This document shows positions 1 to 11,689 of a stretch of 64,000 bases of DNA, one piece after another. Made by a program: the position numbers and the translations under genes. Origin of the DNA: Lethocerus indicus (taxonomy: Eukaryota > Arthropoda > Insecta > Hemiptera > Belostomatidae); NCBI GenBank assembly GCA_019843655.1, contig JACDQD010000001.1, positions 49,753,868-49,817,867 on the forward strand, given 5' to 3'. Below the pieces are notes generated by a model. The model was given only the letters and a program-made list of their open reading frames with translations, was not told the origin of the DNA and searched no databases. Position 1 is the first letter of the stretch; the number at the start of each line of letters is the position of its first letter.

Positions 1-1089
1 GCGCGCAGGTCGACTGCACGGCCAGTCCGACCAGGGAACAGTGCAACGACCACGGCGGCTACTACAATACGGCCGGCTCCAAGTGCGCATGCTGTCCATC
101 GTGCTCCGTCACAATGCGTCAGTAACACCCGTAGTAACAGTGACAGTAACATTCGAACTACACTAACAATTTGGCCAGCGATTCGGGATGAGATAAAAAC
201 AATGGGGCTCAAAAACAAATTTTTTGGGGACTAAAAATTTTTCTTTAAGACACAATAATGATAAATTTGGGGTGAATGGGGTGAATTGGGATGAATAGGG
301 TGAATCTAGAGTGATCTGGGGTGGAAGTTGAACTGGGGTGAACTGATGTAAATTGGGGTGAATGGGGTGAATTGGGGCTAACTGGGATGAACTGGGGCTA
401 ACGGGACGAATTTATTTGAATTTTACTATAGCAAGAATAGCTATGAAACGGATTTGGATCAGAGAAAACTCGATTCAAACGCGAGTCAATTTGTTGCGCT
501 TTTACTCAACTCTCCTTGCTCGGTTTCTGACCTCAGGGACAGTCTTGTCACAACACGGCAGTAGCGGTTGTTAGTCCGCTTTGGATCGGTCTTTGGGCAT
601 CCTCAATGCACTGTGTACCGAAAAACATCCAAAGTGACTAACAGCACCGCTGGCGAGCGGCCGAAACCGGGATCTGCAAAAGTCCAAACCGGCGACAGAA
701 ACACACGAAATCTACGGTAAAATGAAAGAAATTTCGACTATCCACGAAGAAATTCCTTCGAATCGCACTGTGTACAAAAACATCCAAAGTGACTAACAGC
801 ACCGCTACTGAAGATGGCTTCTACGAAGGAAACGAAAATTTTCATTAAGAATCACCAACCGACTTCAGTAGCGGTCGCTATTATCGCGTCCCCAGTTCAG
901 TCCCAGAATTGGGCACCATCGAGGATGGAAACTCTTCAGCCGACACTTATCCTTCTCCTTTGTCCTTTTTCAGCGATGTTCGGCGAGTGCACGAAGAACG
1001 GCGAGGCCAATTCTGTGTCTGAAATCCTGAAGATCTGTCCCAGCCTGGGCGTCTGCTTCATGGGCAGGTGCCATCCGTTGCCCAGATAG
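1..1089 (+). CDS. Secreted 12-cysteine peptide, paralogue 1 (partial, 5' end outside window)
   Basis: Two exons are visible: 3-117 (5' limit uncertain; gcgcag|GTC could be an acceptor) and 974-1089 (stop TAG 1087-1089). The first ends in phase 1 before gtcagt and the second follows tttttcag; joining them keeps the frame. The product reads through cysteines 3-8 (including the CACCPSC block) and then cysteines 9-12, ending HPLPR. Cysteine spacing and the phase-1 intron are the same as in the two complete paralogues downstream, so this is the third member of a tandem cluster. The signal-peptide exon and cysteines 1-2 lie outside the window. The CxCCPxC block resembles insect fungal-protease-inhibitor-type peptides and the IGFBP-like fold; secretion and protease inhibition are inferred. 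The intron holds foldback-element sequence (about 560-830). AATAAA-like signals follow the stop near 1,110-1,120. Confidence 0.7.
560..830. mobile_element. Foldback element copy, rearranged
   Basis: Contains ACATCCAAAGTGACTAACAG twice and the GCGAGCGGCCGAAACCGG arm. It lies in the intron of peptide paralogue 1 and has no one-sided tail. Confidence 0.6.
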
Positions 1090-1629
1090 ACAGCTGTAAA
1101 ACAATACAAAACAATAAAAATAACAATTCAAAACAATTATTACGCACTTCATTCGCCCCGCTGATCATACCCGGCTGCGCTAGCATTACCGACGATTGCG
1201 GTTTTGACGCCGCCGCGGAAGAAGTTGAGGCCCATTTTCCTCCGAAATCCGATCGACTATTTCCTCTTTAAACAATAATATTTTGATTTTTAATAACAAT
1301 TTTCGGTGGCGGTGTGGCGCCACCTTGAAAACAGCCAAATCTTTAGCCGCCGTGGCGTCACAATACCTAAGTGCTGAAGAGTTATTAGAGTAGCAGGATG
1401 ACACCAACCCCTATTGGTACCGACATTTTGATGGCGACTCCCGGAAAATTCGAAGAAATTTCAACTATCCGCGAAGATATTATCTTTTTTCAAAACGAAA
1501 AATTTCACAGAAAACCGCCGCAGAATAACAACGGAAGATGGCGAACAGCCGAAATCGGGCGTCCGGCGAAAGCAGACCAGAAACCGCGGCGGGAGGAGAC
1601 AGAAACTCCAGAAACCTGCGTTTAGAACT

Positions 1630-1800
1630 TTTTATATTTTTATATTAAATCCGAAAAAAAATTGGGGGAAACGAAAAAATCATCAATTATAAACCTGTAT
1701 ATGCGAAAAAATTGATATCGATATTGGGCTTGTCTTGATGAACAATCTCACGAAAAGAGCTATATTTATTTGGTGAAATTTCGATAAATTGAATTAAAAC
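1630..1800. repeat. Dispersed repeat (TTTTAAATCC...CTCGATAAAT family), second copy
   Basis: Same ordered words as 32,080-32,285, including CAATTATAAACCTGTATATG and TTTGGTGAAAT. It lies between peptide paralogues 1 and 2. Confidence 0.6.
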
Positions 1801-1854
1801 AGGGGTTTAAAGAAATTGCGACTATCCGCGAAGAAATGCCGTTTTTGAAACGAA

Positions 1855-2440
1855 AATTTTCATTAAAAGAATTGCCAGCCGTCTTCAGTAGCGGTGTCAT
1901 TCATTTTGGCGCTTTGGATCGGTTTTTTTGGCGTCCTCAATGCACTTTGTACTGTGTGTGTGTCGAAAAACATCCAAAGTGACTAACAGCACCGCTACTG
2001 AAGATGGCGAACGGCCGAAACCGGGATCTGGCGAAAGACCGAACCGGCGAGAGAGGAGACAGAAACACGCGAAATCTACGGTAAAATGAAAGAAATTTCG
2101 ACTATCCACGAAGAAACGCCTTTTTTTAAACGAAAATTTCCTTTAAAAGAATTACCAGCCGTCTTCAGTAGCGGTTGTTAGTCACTTTATCGCTTTGGAT
2201 CGGTTTTTTAGGCATCCTCAATGCACTGTCTACTGTGTGTGTCAAAAAAACATCCAAAGTGACTAACAACTCCGCTACTGAAGATGGCGAACGGCCGAAA
2301 CCGGGGTCTGGCAAAAGACCGAACCTGCGACAGAAACACACGAAATCTACGGAAAAAATGAAAGAAATTTCGACTATCAACGAAGAAATGCCTTTTATGA
2401 AACGAAATTATTCTTTACGAATTACCAGCCATAAAATCAT
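1855..2440. mobile_element. Foldback element, two head-to-tail copies of a long variant
   Basis: Each copy has the CCGTCTTCAGTAGCGGT arm, ACATCCAAAGTGACTAACA, then CTACTGAAGATGGCGA. An added ATGAAAGAAATTTCGACTAT ... GAAGAAATGCC segment marks this variant, which is also seen at 6,380-6,480. Confidence 0.65.
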
Positions 2441-2624
2441 ATAGATCTTTAGAAAAAATTACTTCGCTGACATTTTTTTCACACTCAGCCAACACTGGTC
2501 AATAAATATATGAATTATTAATAATATTTTTTATATTAGAAGGTATTTTAAATTTTGAATTTGGCGTGTGGCTGTCACGCCTTTATAGATATAAGAATTG
2601 TTATTTCACCAATTTCTTTACCGT

Positions 2625-2835
2625 AGACTTTTGAGTCGAGGTAAGGTCTTTTCGGTAGACCGGTTTCGGCCGTTCGCCGTCTTCAGTAGCGCGTGCTGAG
2701 TCACACCGCACTTTTTTTGTGTGTGTTGGGTGTCATTTACTCCGCCGCGCACCGTCTCCGCGGACCAGTGGACAGCGTACGACCGCTACTGAAGACGGCG
2801 AGCGGCCGAAACCGGTCTACCGTATCGTACGGGCG
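2625..2835. mobile_element. Foldback element copy
   Basis: Arms GGCCGTTCGCCGTCTTCAGT and ACTGAAGACGGCGAGCGGCC face each other around a GC-rich loop. An (AAT)n tract follows at about 2,861-2,892. Confidence 0.65.
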
Positions 2836-3003
2836 TCTACGAATTTCGCAATCGAACGGCGAGTATAATAATAATAATAATAATAATAATAATCCGACGA
2901 GATACGGCCGTTAATTGTCGTTAATATTGAATTTCGAGTTCTAATTAAATAGCGACAAGTGTCCGACATTATCTGATGATTTATTTTAAAAATAACGAAA
3001 ACG

Positions 3004-3010
3004 TATAAAT
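3004..3010 (+). promoter_or_regulatory. TATA-like box of peptide paralogue 2
   Basis: TATAAAT 74 bp upstream of the start codon, at the same relative place as the TATA box of paralogue 3. An initiator-like TCATTCG follows about 35 bp downstream. Position and conservation of layout support it; the sequence alone is weak in AT-rich DNA. Confidence 0.4.
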
Positions 3011-3077
3011 TCTCAAATGAATTTCTCGCCGTCTCTCATTCGATTAGCTCTCTGCCGACTGTGACGTTCGCGTAACA

Positions 3078-3366
3078 ATGAGGTGAGTGATAATTACACT
3101 AATTACCTTTTTATCAAGAGTAAAAAAAATTACAGTAATTACAACCATTTATGGAGAGCATTTTTTGCTACCCAATCGGGGTTTTTAACGCAGTTACTAC
3201 TGTTTTTATTTTTTTTTAATTTTAACATTCTGCACGTCTTTAAATGTTTTTAGCATAATACCGTAGATTTCGTGCGTTTCTCTCGCCGGTTTGGTCTTTT
3301 TTTCCGTAGACCGGTTTCGGCCGCTCGCCATCTTCAGTAGCGGTGTCAGTCACTTTGGCTGTTTTT

Positions 3367-3413
<47 letters not shown>

Positions 3414-5704
3414 GAGGATGCCCGAAGAACATCAAAGTGACTGACACAGCTACTGAAGATGGCGAGCGGCCGAAACCCGGTCTACGGAAAGACCAAACCG
3501 GCGAGAGAGAGGCAGAGACACACGAAATCTACGGTATCTAAACTTTGACCTAATTTTCGAAATCGTTCGAACATGACTATGTTTCGCCTCCATGTCACTG
3601 TCACCCGTCAAACAGAAACTCGGTTTCAGTAGTGACAGTTACACAGTGCGCAGCAGGACGCCCTCCTCCAAAGTACACCGCTACTGAAGATGGCGAGCGG
3701 CCGTTCTGGCGAAAGACCGAACCGGCGAGAGGAGTCAGAAACACGCGAAATCTGTGGTAATTTAACGCTCATAAAAGCTGCTGGATCTGTTTATGTATGG
3801 ATGTTCTGGGTGTCTTTCAGATTGTCCTCGGTCTCTGTCCTCCTCCTCCTCCTCCTCCTCGGCCTGCTGGCTGTCGGCTGTCTCGGCTTCAACGAGTGCG
3901 AGGACTACTGCAAGAGGATTAAGTGCACCACCGAGCTGACGGCGGCCAACTGCGAGGGCACTTTCTTCCCCCACGGATCCCAGTGCGAGTGCTGCCCAAT
4001 CTGCATGAAGAAAGTCGGTGAGTGCCGCGTACGGGACGAGCGCACACCCAAACTTTGAATTGCACCTGATGTTGACCGCCGGACCTTTTCCCAACTTATA
4101 GACCGGTTTCGGCCGCTCGCCGTCTTCAGTAGCGCTAGTCACTTTTGGCACTTTGGATGTTTTCGGGTGAGAGGCATCCTCACACTGCACTGTCACTACT
4201 GTACCGTGGCGGTTGTCCCTTCGACAAGTGACAGTGACACAGTGCAGTGATGATGCCCAAAAAACATCCAAAGTGACTAACACCGCTACTGAAGATGGCT
4301 GGTATTTCTTTCAATGAAAAGTTTCGTTTGAAAAAAGGCATTTCTTCGTGGATAGAGATCAAAATCACTTTGTTTACTGCAGATTTATAGACCGGTTTCG
4401 GCTGCTCGCCGTCTTCTAGCGCTGAGTCACATTTGGCACTTTGGATGTTTTTCGGGGCATCCTCACACTGCACTGTGTCACTGTCACTACTGTACCGTGG
4501 CGGTTGTCCCTTCGACAAGTGACAGTGACACAGTGCAGTGATGATGCCCAAAAAACATCCAAAGTGACTAACACCGCTACTGAAGATGGCTGGTATTTCT
4601 TTCAATGAAAAGTTTCGTTTGAAAAAAGGGCATTTCTTCGTGGATAGTTCAAAATCACTTTGTTTACTGCAGATTTATAGACGAGGGTTTCGCGGCTGCT
4701 CGCCATCTTCAGTAGCGGTGTTGGTCAATTTTGGCACTTTGGATGTTTTTCGGGGCATCCTCACACTGCACTGTGTCACTGTCACTACTGTACCGTGGCG
4801 GTTGTCCCTTCGACAAGTGACAGTGACACAGTGCAGTGATGATGCCCAAAACATCCAAAGTGACTAACACCGCTACTGAAGATGGCTGGTATTTCTTTCA
4901 ATGAAAAGTTTCGTTTGAAAAAGGCATTTCTTCGTGGATAGAGATCAAAATCACTTTGTTTACTGCAGATTTTATAGACCAGGGATTCGCGGCTGCTCGC
5001 CATCTTCAGTAGCGGTGTTGGTCAATTTTGGCACTTTGGATGTTTTTCGCGGGGGCATCCTCACACTGCACTGTGTCACTGTCACTACTGTACCGTGGCG
5101 GTTGTCCTTTCGACAAGTGACAGTGACACAGTGCAGTGATGATGCCCAAAAAACATCCAAAGTGACTAACACCGCTACTGAAGATGGCTGGTATTTCTTT
5201 CAATGAAAAGTTTCGTTTGAAAAAAGGCATTTCTTCGTGGATAGAGATCAAAATCACTTTGTTTACTGCAGATTTATAGACGAGGGTTTCGCGGCTGCTC
5301 GCCATCTTCAGTAGCGGTGTTGGTCAATTTTGGCACTTTGGATTTTTTTCGGGGTGCGTCCTCACAGTGACGCAGTGAGGATGCCCTGGAAAACCAATCC
5401 AAAGCACCGAAAGTGACTGACACGGCGCTACTGAAGATGGCGGGCGTTAAGTCAGTTTGCCACTTTGGGCAGCCGCGGTGGGCAACCGAAGCGTCGACCA
5501 AAAAATATTCTTCCCGTAACATATTACGGGCGATATTACGAAAAATTAAGCCCAATAAAAATATACTTCATTTACTTGTTTTCTTTTTCAGCCATGTACG
5601 CCCCCTGCAATCCGGATTGGCCGGACGGTACCGGAATTGTGACCGTCTGTCCGAAATACTCAATCTGCTACAGGAGAAAGTGCACGCCTTTCCCGATCGC
5701 CTAG
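3078..5704 (+). CDS. Secreted 12-cysteine peptide, paralogue 2 (three exons, 104 aa)
   Basis: Exons are 3078-3082 (only ATG AG), 3821-4017 and 5592-5704, with intron phases 2 and 1. The donors are gtgagt and gtgagt and the acceptors are ctttcag and tttttcag. The product starts with a leucine-rich signal peptide (residues 1 to about 25), then cysteines spaced as in paralogues 1 and 3: four singles, the CECCPIC block, then four more in the last exon, ending PFPIA. The pattern is that of a small secreted disulfide-rich protein resembling fungal-protease-inhibitor-type peptides of insects; the target protease is unknown. A TATA-like box lies at 3004-3010. Intron 1 holds an (AC)n tract and foldback copies. 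Intron 2 holds a 298-bp tandem array made from the same element. An AATAAA lies near 5,795. Confidence 0.8.
3245..3540 (+). mobile_element. Foldback element copy with (AC)n in its loop
   Basis: The arms start at CCGTAGATTTCGTGCGTTTC and end at CACGAAATCTACGG. The loop holds an (AC)n tract at 3,369-3,408. It lies in intron 1 of peptide paralogue 2. Confidence 0.75.
4090..5440. repeat. Tandem array of about 4.5 foldback-derived units, ~298 bp each
   Basis: Unit starts recur near 4,100, 4,390, 4,680, 4,980 and 5,280. Each unit is a palindrome (TTTGGCACTTTGGATGTTTT ... ACATCCAAAGTGACTAACAC) plus a spacer with GGTATTTCTTTCAATGAAAA and a CTGCAGATTTATAGAC end. The array lies wholly within intron 2 of peptide paralogue 2. 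Confidence 0.85.
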
Positions 5705-6084
5705 GAAAACTCAAACCTCAACGGGGGGGAAAAGCGTCGCCGACGACCTGCAATCATCGAAAAAAAACAAAAACGACGCTGTTAATTAACAAAAAATAAA
5801 CGTCGTTTAAAAACTAAATTGTTTTATCCGCCCCAACCCCTTACTCCCCAGGTCCCCACATACCCCGTGTTCCACAGTCATTTTTCACGATAATATCGTA
5901 TATTAAAGTTATAATATGATACTACTTGAGCTGTCAATTAATGCTTCCGACGTTTCGAAACTAAAGTCGGTCCCCATCGTCAGGGATGTCGCTCAAGATC
6001 GGACCCTGATGATGGTATATTGCCTACCGAAATTGAACAAAAATAACCTATAAATTTGATTTCGGTCGGTAAATATATAAATTT

Positions 6085-6320
6085 AATAAGGTTTCGGCCG
6101 CTCGCCGTCTTCAGTAGCGCGGTGTTATAGTCACTTTTGGCACTTTGGACGTATTTTATGGTTGGGGTGGGGGGGGGTTGGGGCATCCTGGCTGCACTAT
6201 AATTTTCTGTTGCACAATCGTCAAATTTAAAGCAGTACAAGTGACAGTGACACAGTGAAACATCCAAAGTGGCAAAATTGACTCCAACACAGCGCTACTG
6301 AAGATGGTGAGCGGCCGCGA
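6085..6320. mobile_element. Foldback element copy
   Basis: CGGCCGCTCGCCGTCTTCAG at the left and GCGCTACTGAAGATGGTGAG at the right. The loop carries a G-rich run at 6,162-6,182. Confidence 0.6.
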
Positions 6321-6379
6321 ATCCCCGGTCTGGCAAAAGACCAAACCAGCGACCGAGGAGAAGACAGAGACAGACGAAA

Positions 6380-6655
6380 TCCGCGGCAAAATGAAAGAAT
6401 TTGCGACTATCCACGAAGAAATGCCTTCGTTGAAAAGAAAATTTTCATTAAGAACTATCAGCCATCTTCAGGAGCGGGTGTTGGTCACTTTGGCGCTTTG
6501 GATAGGTTTTTTTGGCATCTCTCTTGTGTGTGTGTGTGTGTGTGTGTGTGTGTCAAAAACATCCAAAGTGACTAAGAACACAGCGCTACTGAAGATGGCG
6601 AACGGTTGAAACCTCGGTCCGGCAAAAGACCGAACCGGCCGGAGAGGAGACAGAA
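6380..6655. mobile_element. Foldback element, long variant, with (GT)n loop
   Basis: Starts with ATGAAAGAATTTGCGACTAT and GAAGAAATGCC, as in the 1,855-2,440 copies, then arms around a (GT)n tract at about 6,525-6,553. Confidence 0.6.
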
Positions 6656-7141
6656 ACTAATTTCTTCTGAATATCCACCGAAAACAGCATAGATTTCCGT
6701 TCCTGAAAAGTCTGTCCCGTACAGTTGAAAAGAAAAACTTTCAATTTCTCGTGTCGCTTCTAAAATTGTCGGTAGGCTACCGAAAGAAAAGTTGTAATGA
6801 AAATTTGTAATTCAGTAACTTGTTTGGGGTTCGGCCAAACCGACATATATCCACAAAATCTAAACTTTTACAGTCGAAAATATTAAGGACAATGACCCTA
6901 GAATCGACCCTGCTATGTTTCCGACCTCACCCTAAACACAGATCTTAAAGTCCCTTGGAAGTACAGCAATTTCCATTCACGACCCAACCGTCACCCTAAT
7001 CCAATAGTCCAAACCCTACTGTCTTCGGACGTACCAAAAGTTCCTTACAGACGCCCGAAAAGGGACTGCGGCCAAACGACCCAAATTTTGAAATTGAATT
7101 GGGAAACCAGTGGATTTCTCCTCCAATTTTTGTCCAACGTA

Positions 7142-7382
7142 TCGGGTCGGCAACTAAGTAATTGCGGATTTCACCGACAACAAGTGGCGTTGTACAAATT
7201 TTTAAGTACGTCAACATCTAGATGGTTTCTAATGCAACGTATAAGGTACATTCGGCTTCTCTGCAATGTCCCAGTGTCGAACTATGGCGATCCGAATCGA
7301 TAATGGCCTTTATTCGGGGTCATCGTCGACCTCCACCGGAAGTCCTCCGGAGCGCCCCTCGTCTTTTAATGAAAAATTCCGC
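7142..7382 (+). mobile_element. Mariner-type non-autonomous repeat, left copy of an inverted pair
   Basis: Begins TCGGGTCGGCAACTAAGTAA, a mariner-like terminal repeat, and runs to the TTTTAATGAAAAATTCC region. The reverse complement of the same ~245-bp segment lies at 10,152-10,400. No transposase frame recognised. Confidence 0.65.
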
Positions 7383-7886
7383 ACATTTTTTTTAACTACG
7401 CCAGTACATCTTTGCACAGATAAGCAGGCAGACGGTTACTAATTTTGTATCACAATTGCAACAGTAAAAGAGAGAAAATAGCAACAACAAAATCGGGGTA
7501 AAGCGCAGGCCCGATTGACGGGATGACGCGGGTTCGAGAACCGCCCGATTATTATACGGGCCATTTTATATTCAAGGTCTTTTGTATGGGGAGGGCTCTC
7601 TGTTAGTTTCTAGGGAAAAACAGGTCGAAACGTGAACAAGGATCGTGTCTTCGTGTAAAGAAAAAACCGGATAGAATTTATCGTCCGAGGCTTAGATAAG
7701 CCGGTATCGTTTTAATTGACTTCGGCCCATAATAAGCGATAAATGCGCAACGAACGTTTTTTCTAATATAATTTTCGGAGATCTTGTGCGGAGAGTGGTC
7801 ATTGTCCGTTTCAATATATAATTAGTTTTTCGGCATTGTGTCCGGGGCGAGATAACAACGTTTCGAGATTGCGTTTCGGGTCCGCC

Positions 7887-7894
7887 TATAAAAG
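7887..7894 (+). promoter_or_regulatory. TATA box of peptide paralogue 3
   Basis: TATAAAAG in a GC-flanked context, 83 bp upstream of the start codon, which leaves room for a short 5' UTR. It is the best TATA match near any gene in the window and fits a strongly or inducibly expressed secreted peptide. Confidence 0.6.
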
Positions 7895-7969
7895 GGACGA
7901 CAGTCGAGTTTTGCGGCCCAATTTAATCGAGACATCTGACACAGAGTCACGGCGAGATCGCAACACAAT

Positions 7970-10900
7970 ATGAAGTGAGTACAATTTTATTCTGTTCAGT
8001 ATAAAATATCGGGTAAAATCCGGTTAACAATCTGAGGCCCCTACTAGCGTTGAAGCCCCGCAACGATGACGTAATCGATGTATCGATATATCGAACCGTC
8101 TCGACTCGATCGCCGCCCCGAACGAAATCTACTTTTTCCGAATTAACGTAATAATTGGGGGAACATAATTACTTAATAATAATAACAAAAATGTATCTTA
8201 AGTCCGACAGTGTTTATACAAGGGCGGGCGAAAATTTGGGTCGTTTCGATCCTAAAATTTCCGGGAAAAATCCAGAATCGACGCCCCAAAAACGGTATAA
8301 AATATAATAGGAACGAAGAAAAAAAGCCGCAAAGAAATATTCGAGGAAAAGACCGCTGCAATTCATCCGATTGAAAGAATATATCGAACGGAGAACGCGT
8401 ATCGATATATGGAAAAAATCGATTACAGCGAGGTTACGGGTTATCTGAAGTTGACTACACCTAAAGGGCTCACTTATGAATGATCCTATTTGTTTTTCGT
8501 TAAACAAGATCAAATTATCGAGTTAGATAATGTTAATTATGCGTTAAATATTATTCCGAAACTACCTGTATATATAGGGTGAAGGGTGACCCTGCCACCT
8601 CTGTATAAATGCATGTATACCTCTTCTACTTGTATACTTATAACTAATCTAACTGTACATAATGTTTGTCTATTCTAATTCTCATTCATTCATTCATTAA
8701 CCGGTTCGCTACTGTCGGTAGCCCAAGATTTTTGTTTAGCGATTATACGAAATCGATTGGAATACATTTTCACTTACATGTATTTAGAACAGTCTAAAAG
8801 ATGTAATATAAGTATTTTTTTACAATTTATCGATACGAAATTCATTTTATTTTACGAAAATAAGACATTTTGTCGAGAGATATGTTTCCGTCATAAAAAA
8901 ATTAAACGTAACAATAATTTTTATAGCTCACTTATTTCCAGGCACTTACGTGACAATTTTAATAATTTCGCTTCGCAAAAACTTTTCCTCTCTAACCTTT
9001 TAACTTATCGCCCGTTAATTTCACTGATCCCCGCCAAACCCGACCTATTCGAGACTGTTATAAAGAGTCAGAAATAATCTAACGCGAGAGCAGACCGAGT
9101 ACGTACATTTTACGGTTTTAGAACTTAACATTTTGTTCAACGTGTTCAAAGATGCCTTTGTAAATCGTGTGTAAAAATATCCGTCACATACGTGTATGAC
9201 GTTGGGCTGCGGTAATAAAAACTGTCACATATATGTGAGCCGAGTTGTAATTAAAATTGACTTATTTAAGCTCGATTATTTAAACGAGACGTTATCAATT
9301 ATCCGGAGTAAGTGTCCTATATTTTGTTACCCGGCGGCTGTGATATTTCAGAAAGCCATCATTCAATTTTTCGATCCGACCTACCCTATAAATGTCGATA
9401 TAACCTGTTCTCTATTTGTACACTTATTAACTGATGTAACCCGATTCGGGGTATGCCGAAAAACGAAACACGGTACGTGAGAGAGTTAAATACTATCCGG
9501 GAAAGCCAAACGGTGTTTGGCGAGGGATATTTTTGAATGTCATTATTCGATTTCGATAACCACAGCGGTGACCTGCCCTCAACGTATATTTAATCTGTAG
9601 GTGTCGTGATGTTTCTGTCTCCTCTCTCGCTGCCCTGTTTGGTCTTTTGCTAGACCGGTTTGTCGGCCGCTCGCCATCTTCAGTAGCGCTGTGTCAGTCA
9701 CTGTTTTGGCACTTTGGATGTTTTGGGGCATCCTCACTGCCCACTGTCACTTTCACACCTGTGACTGTAATCAGTACAGAGGAGAGAGAAACATCACGAA
9801 CCTACGGTATATTCCAACCCTCGAGACCACAAAACAGGTATATCAAATAAGTATATTTAATCTGTCCTACATGTACATATTTTTAGGTACATCTTTGCAC
9901 GGATTCTTCGATACGTTAATTATTCGGTCCTTTCTGAAACATTCGGTATCAAAATTACATCGACTGGTCGAATTCTGTGTGTGTGTATGTGTATAAAAAG
10001 CTAAAGAACGGTGAACCGAAGTCAGCATTTCCGTCACATTTCGCTTTTTTACTTTCGCAAAGGTGTTAACGCCTCGCGGGCTCATAAAAAGTTGTACACC
10101 GATGAAGCGGTTAAAAGAACGGCAGTGTCGGTACCGGTTCGCAAAATTCGGTCGGGGATTTTTCATTAAAAGACGAGGAGCAGTTTGGATGTCCAGTTGT
10201 GGTTCGACGATGACCGAATAAAGGCCAATTCGGATTGCCAGAGTTCGACACTGGGACATTGCAGAGAAGCCGAATAAATCTTATACGTGCATTCGAAACC
10301 ATCTACGGCTTATCTGTGCCGAACGTGTACTGACGTACCTAAAAATATGCACAACGCCACTTGTCGGTGAATTCCGCGATTACTTAGCCGTCAACCCAAT
10401 ATTTTTCCTCTCGGTTCCAGGTTCGCTATCGTACTTGCCTGCGTGTTGGCCGTCGTCTGCGTTTCGGAGGCGTTTGTCTGCCCGCCTAATTTCTGCGAAA
10501 GTGTCTCCTGCACCGAAGCGCCGACGGCCAATAACTGCGACGGCACGCTCGTACCCAACAGCTCCTTCTGCGGATGTTGTCCAACTTGCTTCAAATACCT
10601 GCGTGAGTATAACCTTCCGACGGTGCGACCTATCGTCATATATAAAACGAAAAATGAATCGTACAATAATATACTATTTAAATTAGTATATTACAATTGT
10701 ATGTATCCAACGATGTTCCGATTTGAGGAAGTTATCAGGACAACTTACCCCGGGTTGGGAACCGCTGATTCAGAGGATACTGTTGTCATACATTCCAGTC
10801 CGGTCGTAAAATTGAAATTTTTACCAATACACTTATACCGATTTACTGTTCTATTACAGCGGCGGGTTCGAGGTGCTCGCCGATGGCGTTCATAAACCTG

Positions 10901-10981
10901 CAGGCGACGCACAGACAGGTCTGCGAGATCGGAACGCACTGCGTCAACGAAGTTTGCGTCCCGTTCGAAAAACAGAATTAA
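7970..10981 (+). CDS. Secreted 12-cysteine peptide, paralogue 3 (three exons, 102 aa)
   Basis: Exons are 7970-7974 (ATG AA), 10421-10602 and 10860-10981 (stop TAA 10979-10981). Intron phases are 2 and 1, as in paralogue 2; donors are gtgagt and gtgagt, acceptors are ttccag and attacag. Residues 1 to about 19 form a signal peptide (K, then a hydrophobic stretch ending CVSEA). The mature part has 12 cysteines including CGCCPTC, and the second half has C-x5-C-x4-C spacing. The overall plan resembles AmFPI-1-like protease inhibitors, which act on fungal or bacterial serine proteases; that role is inferred. A clear TATA box sits 83 bp upstream of the ATG. Intron 1 (2.4 kb) ends in a mariner-like repeat that stops about 20 bp before the acceptor. 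Overlapping AATAAA signals lie at about 11,058-11,072. Confidence 0.85.
8750..9250 (+). repeat. Interspersed repeat with CACATATGTG-type hairpin, copy 1
   Basis: Words such as TTTATCGATACGAAATT, GAGAGATATGTTT, AATTTTAATAATTT and CGCCCGTTAATTTCA recur in reverse order and complement at 49,440-49,930. Near 9,180-9,245 a CGTATGACG/TCACATATATGTGA hairpin marks the end. It lies in intron 1 of peptide paralogue 3. Confidence 0.6.
9605..9842 (+). mobile_element. Foldback element copy with 3' tail
   Basis: Left arm TGATGTTTCTGTCTCCTCTC through CGCCATCTTCAGTAGCGCTG. The right side is shortened, and the tail ATTCCAACCCTCGAGACCAC-AAAACAGGTA is present. Confidence 0.7.
10152..10400 (-). mobile_element. 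Mariner-type non-autonomous repeat, right copy of an inverted pair
   Basis: Reverse complement of 7,142-7,382, ending CTTAGCCGTCAACCCAAT. It forms the 3' end of intron 1 of peptide paralogue 3 and stops 20 bp before the splice acceptor. Confidence 0.65.
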
Positions 10982-11689
10982 ACTCAACTTTAACTGCGAT
11001 TAAAACACCAAAAAAAAGACACTCTGGGACCGATAAAGATGTTTTACACCCGATGGAATAAAATCAATAAATAAGTCAGATGTCGATATTCGTTGTTTCA
11101 TTACATATTACCCTCGTAACGACATGAGTACGGAATATTCGGGTAAAGTCACAGTTATAACACGCCCCAGAAGTGGCACTTACTTCTACATCAATTCAAT
11201 ATTAGTTATATAACCTAACGTAACCTAACCCAGCCTGGGTGCATTGAATGGAAATTAGCAGGTTTGTTCTTTAAGTTTAAAGATTTATTGTTTTCCTGCG
11301 TCAATAACGACCGAAATTCTAGGTACAAAAATACTTTCTATTTGCTCATAAAAATGTGTTATTAATGAATAGAAATCAATGGACAAACTGAAGTTTTACT
11401 GTCGGTATCGATTACAAACGTTGAAGGCAATTCGGGCTTAATTAAGTTATATTCAGTTACTAGCCATCTGGTACGAATTAAATACACGAAATGGCAAATA
11501 TTTGTTTGTTACGACCTTTGACCTGACCTGTGACCCGGAGAGGATGTGACAGGACACAAGATGCATGCACTGTAAGTTTGGTGGAAATCGGTTTGGAAAT
11601 GCGTAGCGAAAACGCGCAGAGACAAACGCCATTTGACAAATATTATACGGATTGTTTTAATTGATACACTAAAAGTGACCTAATTTATT

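Noticed and set aside
4180..5305. Repeated open frames with signal-like segments in the 4-5.4 kb array
   Set aside because: They recur because the unit is a tandem repeat; the frames differ between units and match no family.
10111..10302. Possible transposase fragment in the mariner-like repeat
   Set aside because: No DDE or helix-turn-helix motif recognised in any frame; treated as non-coding MITE sequence.
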